From positions 15,494,177 to 15,558,176 of the forward strand of contig NC_092659.1 of assembly GCF_032118995.1 (NCBI RefSeq): a DNA stretch of 64,000 nucleotides. Reading direction: 5' to 3'. The stretch comes from Asterias amurensis (lineage: Eukaryota > Echinodermata > Asteroidea > Forcipulatida > Asteriidae). Shown here one piece after another: positions 1 through 9,400 of the stretch. A program made the position numbers and the translations under genes. Each line of letters begins with the position of its first letter. Positions within the stretch are counted from its first letter, which is position 1. The notes beneath the pieces are model-generated. The model had not been told where the DNA came from and made no database searches. It saw nothing but the letters and a program-made list of their open reading frames with translations.

Positions 1-922
1 CTGCAATCTCCTTGAAGAGACGGGCTTTTTCCTCTTTAATATTCTTTCTGATTATTCTGACAGCTTCCCTAACTTGCTCCCTTAACCCCAATGACTGCCG
101 TTCCAAATTTGCTCTGTCTGCAGCAATGGTCTCCAGGGTGGATCTGTAATCACCAAGTGCTTTCTGAAGACTTGTAATCATCTGTTTGGTTATGTTCCTC
201 TTTGAGGATGCAGCTGATTCTATTTTAACAAACTTGTGCTGAGATGCTCCTCTCCACCCAGGAGAAATACTCCTCACACTCCTTAGATCAATTTCAGGAC
301 AGTCTTTGCAGACCACGTCATTACAAGTCTCACAGAAGAACCTGTGATCATTTGGACATTCCTCCGTTCTCTTTTCCCTTCGGAAGGTCTTAGTGACCTC
401 TCCTAGACAAAGCTCGTCCAGCGAGGCAACCGTATGTTTTGAAAGAGCAGCAATGCGCCGATGTGCCGTCTTGCAGGTAAGACACATGTACATGCAACAA
501 TCAAGGCATCTCGACATGGCCCCTTTCTCAAGATCACACAAATCACAAGCCGGCTGACTGAACTCCTCAGTTAACAATTCCTCTTTTACCAGTGCATCCT
601 CTAGTTGTCCGATAAGGTGAAAGTTGGTTTCCAAATTCTGGACACCACAACCGGGTGTTTTTGTTGTTTGTTTGCACAATGGGCATGTAATTGACCAACT
701 ACCACTCCAAACACAAAAAGACCCTTGATAAACCAAGCAGTTTTCACAAAAGTTATGCAAACACTGTAAGACTTTTGGGGTCTTAAGTCTCTTCTTGCAG
801 ATACCACATTCCATTTTGTTGCGGACTATGATGCCATCAGGTGGGTCAGAAATTTTGTCTGCCATTTTGCTAACAAAAGTCACAATTTCAGAGAGAGAGA
901 TTGGTTGTTGCCAGCTTGGCAT
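1..922 (-). CDS. TRIM-like RING/B-box protein, N-terminal exon (partial, runs off the left edge)
   Basis: The minus strand is open from an ATG at 922 (alternative ATG at 865, better Kozak context) to base 1. The translation matches exon 1 of the complete TRIM gene at 15,486-16,680 almost throughout. A RING finger shows as CGICKK, then CLHNFCENC, then CPLC. Two B-box-like zinc modules follow (CDLCDLEKG...CLDC...[25 protein letters not shown]), then the start of a coiled coil. I saw no stop in the part present. Compared with the other copy, the RING loop before CPLC is a few residues longer and many positions differ, so this is a diverged but apparently intact paralogue. TRIM proteins are usually RING-type ubiquitin ligases. 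Downstream exons lie outside the window, so whether it also carries the FG/RanBD part is unknown. As in the other copy, an in-frame TGA lies 15 codons upstream of the ATG, which limits the start. Confidence 0.8.
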   Translation of the reverse strand, partial: MPSWQQPISLSEIVTFVSKMADKISDPPDGIIVRNKMECGICKKRLKTPKVLQCLHNFCENCLVYQGSFCVWSGSWSITCPLCKQTTKTPGCGVQNLETNFHLIGQLEDALVKEELLTEEFSQPACDLCDLEKGAMSRCLDCCMYMCLTCKTAHRRIAALSKHTVASLDELCLGEVTKTFRREKRTEECPNDHRFFCETCNDVVCKDCPEIDLRSVRSISPGWRGASQHKFVKIESAASSKRNITKQMITSLQKALGDYRSTLETIAADRANLERQSLGLREQVREAVRIIRKNIKEEKARLFKEIA

Positions 923-1413
923 ATAACCCCATGGGAGCTTTGCCAAATGCTCTTGTTGGGAAGATCATCTAAACAAAATGAACAAACAAAAAGATCTCTG
1001 TTGTAGTTAAAAACCTAAAAGAGACTACACAAGCAATACAAATAACTTTCCTCAATTACAAAACCATCCATTGCTAATCGTTTTGTAAGAGTTTAGAGCG
1101 ATCAAGAGATAAGCCTCATAGACAAAAACAATATCTAAATCCAAATAATATACAATTATACCTTCTTGTAATTCTCCCACCCAAAGCACTCAGTATTTTG
1201 TCTTGCAAGGTATGTGCAGCTACATTTTGAAGTATGAGATATAATCCTGTTGTAGCGCCATGAACTGGTTTACAAATTTCTGTGGCACAGTATGCTGCCG
1301 TATAAGAACCGAGAACACAGCTAAGTGAATCCCTTCTCTTTACGATAAGGGCACTGGGTTCTTTAACAAGTATTACATAAAGTAGGATTTGAAACTTTGC
1401 ATGGTGGAAATAC

Positions 1414-1560
1414 GAATATAGAAAGGTTTGCGGTAACACCATGTAATCTCTAATGAGTTGGGGTGAAAGAGTTAGAGTTGAAACCAACGGTTCTTTTCAG
1501 AACCACCCAAACTCGTTAGAGATAGTCATTACATGGTGTTACCGCAAACCTTTCTATAAG
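1414..1560. repeat. Inverted repeat with GGTTTGCGGTAACACCATG arms
   Basis: Arms at about 1,420-1,453 and 1,514-1,557 are reverse complements around a loop of about 60 bases. The same arm sequence ends the element at 63,472-63,812 and occurs alone just upstream of gene B (41,095-41,117). It looks like a non-autonomous terminal-inverted-repeat element. The duplicated locus carries the same structure at 17,177-17,315. Confidence 0.6.
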
Positions 1561-1735
1561 TATTACATAGCGCACGGGACCTTGCTTTTATTACACAGCG
1601 CACATGACCTATGGCTTTACAGCCCATCAAGAAGGACACAGCAACAATGGTTAAGTGTCTTGCTTTTAAGGACACAAGTGTCATGACCAGGACTCGAAAC
1701 CACTGATTAGACATGAACAAGAACATCAAAGTGCG
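1560..1735 (-). mobile_element. SINE-like fragment, reverse orientation
   Basis: The stretch with 'cttgcttttaaggacacaag' followed by 'tgtcatgaccaggactcgaa' is the reverse complement of a tRNA-type B-box region. A plus-strand relative lies at 55,190-55,545 (GGGTTTGAATCC, then the 'cgtgacacttg' motif). The duplicated copy is at about 17,290-17,480. Confidence 0.45.
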
Positions 1736-1985
1736 TGAACGTAGGGCTATTGCATATAGTCGATGTTTGCACTCCATAAATACAAGGTTCAATGTCAAAT
1801 GGAAGTCTTGTCAGGTCATTTGATCATAACGTAGGGCTATTGCATGTTTCTCAAAGTCATCTCATTATTTGATCTGGGAATAGACAGTGTCATGATAAAC
1901 AGTCACCATTGAGCTTAACAGTGCACCTCTGAACCATTAGCTTTGAAGGAGATTAATGCACTTGTGTTACATTTTTTTACTCTTT

Positions 1986-2346
1986 ATTAAAGACACTGGA
2001 CACTATTGGTAATTGTCAAAGACCAGTCTTCTCACTTGGTGTATCTCAACATGTATGCATAAAATAACAAACCTGTGAAAATTTAAGCTCAATTGGTCGT
2101 CGAGTTGCGAGATAATAATGAAAGAAAAAACACCCTTGTCACACGAAGTTGTGTGCGTTTAGATGGTTGACTTCGAGACCTCAAATTCAAATTCTGAGGT
2201 CTTGAAATCAAATTCTACGTCACTTCAGAGGGAGCCGTTTCTCACAATGTTTTATACTATCAACCTATCCCCATTACTCGTTACCAAGTAAGGTTTTATG
2301 CTAATAATTTTTTTGAGTAATTACCAATAGTGTCCACTGCCTTTAA
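1986..2346. mobile_element. Dispersed TIR element (GGACACTATTGG family), about 360 bp
   Basis: The left end is ACTGGACACTATTGGTAATT and the right end is its inverted counterpart, CCAATAGTGTCCACTGCCTTT, flanked by TTAA/TTTAA-like bases. No coding capacity is visible. Other copies lie at 6,418, 15,247 (partial), 17,737, 22,155, 22,687, 31,910 (partial), 39,887-40,930 (several pieces), 43,164, 50,037 and 61,618. A non-autonomous DNA transposon (MITE) is the simplest reading; the superfamily is unresolved. Confidence 0.7.
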
Positions 2347-2997
2347 TTGTTTTTTTTTTTTTAGCTTTGTCACATAATTATATCCCCCCCTAAAAGAAAG
2401 GTTAATTACGTTAATACATACATACATACATAACTAAATATTTGTAAAGCGCCTTTACATCAAGATCAAAGCGCTGAAAAGACCAAAACCAATGGAACTT
2501 TGGGATTGTGGGAATGTTAAAAAGTTACAAAAAAAATTAAAAGAAACTGGGAAACTTATGAGCGAAAATGGATTGTGTGTTACTCAGAATCCAGCCCCAA
2601 TTTTTTGTAACACCAACCGTTTTTCACTGCACCTAAAAAAATTAACTGAATTGTAAAGTGTTTGGGGGGGTTGAATGAACATTATTAAAAGAGAAAAAAA
2701 CACACAATGCAAGACAACAAGTCCTTTAAAACTACAATACAAGTTCTATCCCGTAAGTCAAGATTCTCGAAAAACGTCACTAGCTCATGCTTCTAGAACT
2801 ATGAGGTTTGTTCAGCTACCGTCTCTTGTCGAGTGAGACGGTTCTAGGGGTACACTAGCTCTTGGAGTCAACTTACAGATGGTATACTTCATTTGGTAAA
2901 AGTTTGATAGTGTTAGTGTTTACCTTGACCTTTCTGTGTGTGTTTCAGTTTAAAGCATTTGCCTACAATACAAAAAAAAACATCAAACCTAAGAGTT

Positions 2998-3427
2998 ATA
3001 CGATGCCTTGGATTGGACGACTTGGTCTTTGAAAAGCATTTGAAACCGTTTGTTATGAAATGCAATGGTTAGTAAGATGTGTTAAAGGTAGAATCGTATA
3101 TGACTCAAAATTGCACGGTTTTCCTTTTTTGTCGCGAACTAGTTGCGATAAAGGAACTCTCCTGCCGTCGGCAGGAGGGTTACGTCATCGCAACTAGTCG
3201 CAAACTAACACGGTCGACCATTTTATGGTGTCAAAAATTTGACTCCACAAAATGTCTGACCCTGTTTCTTCGCAACATATGGAAAACCGTGCAATTCCGA
3301 GGTGTTTGTGTGGATCATTATAGTCTACTTTTAAATAAATAAGTAATAACCATTTGCATTTCTTAACAAATGGTTTCAAACGCTTTTCAAAGACCAACTT
3401 GACAGATCCATGGCAACGTGTTCCTTT
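2998..3427. mobile_element. Long-armed foldback element
   Basis: The two ends ('ccttggattggacgacttgg' and its near reverse complement near 3,400) and an inner pair around a centre near 3,235 form one long hairpin. The outer motif 'gtttgaaaccgtttgttatg' pairs with 'aacaaatggtttcaaacgc'. Sister copies are at 18,508-18,915 (in the segmental duplication) and 62,087-62,432. No open frame of interest. Confidence 0.65.
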
Positions 3428-4007
3428 AAGTATAAGTGTTAGTGTAAGTTTAAAGGAATACTCACAAAAATTAGCAGCCAGAAGTTCACACCGTACCCAT
3501 ACCGTTGCTTGAGCACTCGACTTGTTGCAGGACTGGAGGCCTGTATTTAAGGGGGGGGGGGGGGCATACAATTTACAAAAATAATCATTTCTTGGCATCA
3601 CTTTATCATTATGCAACCCAAATCTTGCTGTAATGAGAGATTCTGTATTTGTGCCACGCACATGATGTAGCAAAATGTATGTACAGGGTGTTGACTACCA
3701 CCTATACATGTACGCCTAGCTGTAGACAGTATCAATTTCTCTTGTGTGTTACAGTGTTGCGTGTATACAAAATGTGTGCAGGTTCAATGTTAAACGGGGG
3801 GATGTTGTTGTCGCACGTAATAGACGGTACCAACTCAAATAATAGTAGAAGTTCATGGAGGTGACTTGGACCTTGGACTTGACACGAAGAAACCTTTGGT
3901 ATATTGATCAACTCGCCACGTATACACGACAACATCCACACATCACTGACATACAACTACAATGCGCACTGCTCAGCGGTTCCGCATTTCTCACAGCTGC
4001 CGTAAAC

Positions 4008-4018
4008 GGGGAATCCCC
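4008..4018. promoter_or_regulatory. Candidate Rel/NF-kB site GGGGAATCCCC
   Basis: A perfect 11-bp palindrome of the kB type, about 3.1 kb upstream of the left TRIM start. It is preserved at 19,520-19,530 upstream of the second TRIM gene. The same 11-mer recurs in gene B intron 7 (47,927-47,937). Whether it works as an enhancer or is simply part of a dispersed repeat cannot be told from sequence. Confidence 0.3.
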
Positions 4019-4160
4019 AGGTGTGTGCAATAAAGTAGACTCGTCCATAGTCGCTTCCAAACTTCCAAAGGGGGGTTTAACCCATGATGGATTTTAGTTC
4101 ATTATGCGAGCTGCACGTGTGCTTGTCGTCATTAATAGTAAATAGTAGTCTTTTGTTAGT

Positions 4161-4220
4161 CGTGGAAATACAGAACAGGGGCGTGTTCTGTATTACAGGG
4201 GCGTGTTCTGTATTTCCACG
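4161..4220. repeat. Perfect-arm hairpin with an internal direct repeat
   Basis: Seventeen-base arms, cgtggaaatacagaaca and its exact reverse complement, flank a short core in which 'acaggggcgtgttctgtatt' occurs twice. It lies just beyond the end of the segmental duplication. Confidence 0.7.
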
Positions 4221-4524
4221 TCCCCTAAAGTAAAATTCCGCGATCCGCCCCATTCAAACAAATCGCCGCCAGTAGAGGGCAATATCATCCACGAACCGCT
4301 ATCGCATCGTCTTGCAAACATGCTTGGAGGTGTGCTGTTATGGAATCGGTACGGCTTAGTCCGAACTGTTCTCATAACTTTCAGAGCAGAGCAGCTGCAC
4401 TTTTGGTATTTTCTCAAATTAATTGTAAGCATGAAAACATTTGGTAACGAGCAATGGATTTGCTCCTTTGGACACTCTTTCTACGAGAATGGTTTATTAG
4501 TTTATTTTTTTACCTTATTGTGTT

Positions 4525-5520
4525 GTCAGATTATCACAAGAACAGTTATAACAACTGTTGTTAGAACTATTATTATCAGAACTGTTATAAAAATTATTAT
4601 CAGAACTGTTTTAATAACTTGTTAATAAGGACTGTTACAAGAACCGATATCAGAGCTGTTATTTTAACTGTATAATGAGAACTGGTTTCAAAACTGCTAT
4701 CAGAACTGTCGTCAAAACTGTTGTCAGAACTGTCCCATTGCTTTGGAAAGTTTATGAACTATTATAAAAACTGTTCGAGCTCTTTATCAGAACTGACGTT
4801 ATCAGAACTGTTGTCAAAACTGTTGTCAGAATTGTTGTCAGAACTATTATTAGAACGATTAGAGAACTGTTATCAGAACTGTTATCAGAACTGTTGTTAG
4901 AACTGTTATCAGAACTGTTATCAGAACTGACGTATATCAGAACTGGTGTCATAACTGTTGTCAGAACTGTTATTAGAACTGCTGTAGAACTGTTATCAGA
5001 ACTGTTATCAGAGAACTGTTATCAGAGAACTGTTATTAGAACTGTTGTCAGAACTGTTATTAGAACTGTTATTAGAACTGTTTTTAGAACTGTTGTCAGA
5101 ACTGTTATCAGAACTGTTATTAGAACTGTTATTAGAACTGTTATTAGAACTGTTATTAGAACTGTTATTAGAACTGTTATTAGAACTGTTATTAGAACTG
5201 TTATTAGAACTGTTATTAGAACTGTTATTAGAACTGTTATCAGAACTGTTATTAGAACTGTTGTCAGAACTGTTATCAGAACTGTTATTAGAACTGTTAT
5301 TAGAACTGTTATTAGAACTGTTATTAGAACTGTTATCAGAACTGTTGTTAGAACTGTTATTGGAATTGTTGTCAGAACTGTTATCAGAACTGTTATTAGA
5401 ACTGTTATTAGAACTGTTATTAGAACTGTTGTCAGAACTGTTATCAGAACTGTTGGTAGAACTGTTATCAAAACTGTTATCAATTGTCAGTAGAACTGTT
5501 ATCATAACTGTCTTCAGAAC
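4525..5520. repeat. 12-bp minisatellite (AGAACTGTTATT / AGAACTGTTATC)
   Basis: A tandem array of 12-mers, degenerate at 4,525-4,850 and nearly pure from about 4,855 to 5,480. Because 12 is a multiple of three, every frame stays open and gives spurious repetitive peptides such as RTVIRTVI or NSSNNSS. I do not regard these as genes. A decayed array of the same motif in the opposite orientation lies at 20,755-21,425. Confidence 0.9.
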
Positions 5521-5859
5521 GTGTAGTTTGACCTCTGACCTCGGTCTTTTCACATAGAGATGCGCTGTCAACTTCTATTGCGGACGTGACAGCAGTGACT
5601 ATTTGGGCATTTATGTCACTGTACGTTATCTAACCATTATTGTATGCAAGGGACACAATGGATCTGACAGCGGGGACCTAGGGGCCCAGTCTAGTCAAGA
5701 GTACCCTCTTCTTGTATTATAAGGTCATGTCCGTCTTTGTTCAAACCACCAATGAGTGTATGTTTGGTTGGAGTTGCACCATGTCAGAAAGTAGGTAGAA
5801 AACACGCCAATTGATGCGAGTGGCGTCATATTATACCCTGGGAAAACAAATACACTTAG

Positions 5860-6160
5860 AATGTTGTTACCGTTGTCGCATGCAATTATGTCCTTTATGC
5901 AATACTATCCGGAGGACATTATTGCATTATGCAATAATGTCCGCCGGACACATTTGCATATGCAGTTGTGTCCGCCCCGTGCAAAACCGTCCTTGGAGTA
6001 AATTAAACGCCGTTGGTCGACGGAACTATTCACGTCAATATTAACGTCAATATTTGCGATTTGGGGCACGAATTACATATGTTCACGTCAATGTTAACGA
6101 TTTTGGGCATATATCGTGAATATTTACGTGAATATTGACGTGAATATTTGGGTGGAGGAA
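5860..6160. repeat. Cluster of short palindromes
   Basis: Two groups of inverted repeats: 'gcaat.atgtcc' versus 'ggacattattgca' motifs around 5,880-5,975, and repeated CGTCAATATT versus AATATTGACG motifs around 6,030-6,150. They look like remnants of small hairpin elements. No gene is visible between 5,520 and 6,418. Confidence 0.5.
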
Positions 6161-6417
6161 GCGAGTGAGGAGACTCGCTCACAGAGCCAGTTTAGTTAAC
6201 AATAAATAGATAGGCGGATAGATTAGTTTGGTTGAAGTTGGGTAAAAAACAATCGCTTGATAAATATACAGCACATGATATGAAGTTCACGTTGTATGGA
6301 TAAGTATTGGCCTGTAGTTAAGTGTTATGCATACTCGGTGCTTATGTAAACTGAGGTGGAGGGCTACCTACTGTATGGGATATGGGGAAATAATCTTTAA
6401 CATTGGTTGTTACATGA

Positions 6418-6809
6418 CTTAAATACACTGGACACTATTGGTTATTGTCAAAGACCAGTCTTCTCACTTGGTGTATCTCAACATAATGCATAAAATAACA
6501 AACATGTGAATATTTGAGCTCGATTGGTCGCCGGAGTTGCGAGATAACCATGAAATATAAAAACACCCTTGTCACACGAAGTTGTGTGCTTTCAGATGCT
6601 TGATTTCGAGACCTCAAATTCTGAACTTGAGGTCTGGAAATCAAATTCGTGGAAAATTACTTCTTTCTCAAAAACTATGGCACTACAGAGGGAGCCATTT
6701 CTCACAATATTTTATATAATCATCAACCTCTCCCCATTACTCGTCATCTAGAAAGGTTTTACGCTAATAATTATTTTGAGTAATTACCAATAGTGTCCAC
6801 TGCCTTTAA
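6418..6809. mobile_element. Dispersed TIR element (GGACACTATTGG family), full length
   Basis: Both inverted ends are present with the full internal sequence of the family, including the 'cacacgaagttgtgtgc' hairpin-like motif. Length is about 390 bp. The flanking bases are TTAA-like on both sides. Confidence 0.7.
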
Positions 6810-9400
6810 GTTATCTTTTTCCTAGAGCTTAAAATTAAAGGAATTAATTCGGTAAAAAAGAAAAATGAAAGTTACATTGTGTGAGCTGAATAAATTGTCA
6901 CCAAAGACCAGTATCCTGCTGATAAATTTGTCGATGAGTTTGGCAAGGTATACTATGACGATGATGTGATAACCCCCTCACTCGATCCTCCCTGTTCGGT
7001 TTTAACCAGCTCGTGGCAGTTTTTGAAAGCGGACAAAATTTGTCATTACCTTACGTTTCAACCCTTGCATGTAGAGTCACTCTGAAACGCAACAAACATG
7101 AACAGGTAACTGTAACATAAGCAGGCGTTTTCCATTCGATTTCAAACTCTGATGTCATTATTTTTGCTGATTTGTATTTCGATTTACGCTAGTTGTAGTT
7201 TCGCACGATTTATCAGAATAAAGGCCTGGAGGTTAAATAATTAAGAAGAAAAGAAGCAAATAAATTACCAAACGGACTTGTTATTTTAAAAAGAATTTCA
7301 TGCAAGTTTTTGGACCTGATGGTACCGGCATTTTGAGAAACCGAATTTATTATTGTTAATTTATTTTTATTGCGTGCTAAAATTGATACCCCCATTAATA
7401 TTTTTTTGTTTTTACTTCGCATTTGAAAAAAAATACAAATCATTTATTAATAAATTCTGTATTTTTAATTTATTTCTTGAATGTGTTTATATCATGGACA
7501 AGTACACTTTTATTGTAATACATTTTTTTATTGCAAAGTAATTTCATTTAACTTTAATTTATTTTATATGTTTATTGCTTTATATTGTATTGTATTAATC
7601 AATTTTTAATGCGCTCCTTTAATATCGCATGAGTTAAATGAACTATACAGAATTGTTTATTGTTTGCTAACAAACACATGCTGACAGTGTAAAGGCCAGA
7701 TTATGTCGGTTGCGCGATGGTCGCGCGATGGAAATCTTGCGCGCAATCCTAAGACTGAGTCCTAAAAACTGTCTCTTTTTAAGATCGCGCGTCAAGATTT
7801 CCATCGCGCAACCATCGCGCGACCAACCATAAACCGGCCTTTAAAAAACTGGCCGAGTGTTTATGTGGTTGAGTGTTGGCTCATTTTCAATATTTGGCCA
7901 TTGGCAACTAATCGGCCAGATGACAGTTACCCCATGGAGGAATAAATTATTCCTCCATGGTTACCCATAACTTACCCAGTACATGCCCAACAAGGTTCAT
8001 GCCGATGCTGGCACTTATGTATTCGGCCGGCCATAACAGCTATAAAATATTGGCCCAGAATCGGCCCGTTATATCTGGCCAGAAGTTAAGGCCATGACAG
8101 GTATACATTATCCCGAAAGTGTGAATAACTCAAAAACTTAAAACTACAAACTATTTAACCCATTTCATTCTGAGAAACATTTATACATAAGTCACTTCTC
8201 AGATTGTCATTTTGGATAAATCTTCCTGCAATTGACATCACAGCTCCAGAATGCATTGACATTAAATCTTTTGAAGATTAGTTTCATGAGTATATCTACA
8301 TTTATATACGATTAAAACTACTGAACGGTTTCCAAAACCGAAGGTATATATTTTGCCTTTCGGTAAGACATAATGATCTCCTCTGATGACGTCACTGATT
8401 TATTGCTTGACATCACATGCAATTCACCCACACACTACAGGGCAACTCAAAATGAATTTGACCAAGATTTATGATTTAAAAACAAAACAACAACTGACAC
8501 TCAAAACCCCAGTGAAGAAAATAACTATTCAAACAAGCAATCTTTCCTGCAATTAAATAAAAAAATGAAAAAAAAAATGAAACAAATTTACCATTTCTAA
8601 GAGAAGTTTTGCCTGTTTTACTGAAAGCATATATGCTTTACTGAACTTTTGAGTGTCATTTGTTTGTTTTGAAAAATATTATCAATAAACCGAAAGCTCT
8701 GCCCCATTGCGTATTGACCAATAACAACGCAACGAAGGTCCGACAAATAAGTCTGACATGCGTGTGCGATTATGCTTGGCGCGCGCGGCAGAGTTGTGCA
8801 GAAAGGCATTGGAGAGGCACGCGTGTTCTTGCTCACACGTGCGTTATGGGCGGCGCCTAATGGATCGGTCCATTGCAGTAAATTTCTCTTTGACTCACCC
8901 TGTATTTAACACAGAACGAGCATGTGCTAAATGCAAGCAGGATGGCATGACTCGTGTTGTACCCCAGTATCACAAAACAGCCTAACTCTACAAATTACAT
9001 TTTGAGAAAAACAAGCACAGAGATAAGCTGTTTTGCCAGAAAAGCGGGATGAAGTTTAAAAAACAAAACGAGATACTGTAGGAAATGTTATTATTTTTAC
9101 ATCCATGCCTTTGAAACTTTGATAAAAAAATAAAAATAAATTTACCCAGAAATGATGAAACAACTAATTTTAGCGCAGACCTCCTTGTAGAGATCCATGG
9201 GACATCAGTGAGAAATGTCTTGCATCTATAATTAAACTACAAAGCATTTATAAAAAGCATAATTTAAAAACTTTAAATAAAATTAAACTAACCCTATACA
9301 AAGTGCTTTTTTGTGTGCTTACAAACGTTGCGTTTAAAGGGACCTGATGTTTTAAAAGTAGAATATAATATTCCACAAAAAAACCCAATAAAGGATGTTG
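6810..9400. other. Gene-free, AT-rich intergenic stretch with two hairpin elements
   Basis: I see no convincing coding sequence. Two structures stand out: a foldback of about 155 bp at 7,690-7,845 with GC-rich arms (GGTTGCGCGATGGTCGCGCG pairing with a near reverse complement), and a perfect 29-bp palindrome at 7,932-7,960 (CCATGGAGGAATAA, A, then its complement). The stretch is the downstream flank of the TRIM-RanBD gene. Confidence 0.5.

Larger units (their letters stand above)
1..4117. repeat. Segmental duplication, left copy (partner 15,772-19,634)
   Basis: Bases 1-4,117 align in the same orientation with 15,772-19,634: TRIM exon 1, the splice-acceptor region before it, and about 3.1 kb of upstream DNA with the same nested repeats in the same order. 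Similarity ends after the shared text 'cccatgatggattttagttc' and the following 'gcgagctgcac'. Large parts of the non-coding sequence look nearly identical by eye, so the duplication is recent relative to the coding divergence, or the flanks have been homogenised. Confidence 0.85.

Noticed and set aside
4894-5571. Long repetitive open frames on both strands (RTVI, NSSN, LLEL)
   Set aside because: Product of a 12-bp minisatellite with no stop in the unit; no start, splice or domain evidence.
8618-8985. Several overlapping open frames of 66-75 codons
   Set aside because: They overlap on both strands with no recognisable motif; intergenic noise.
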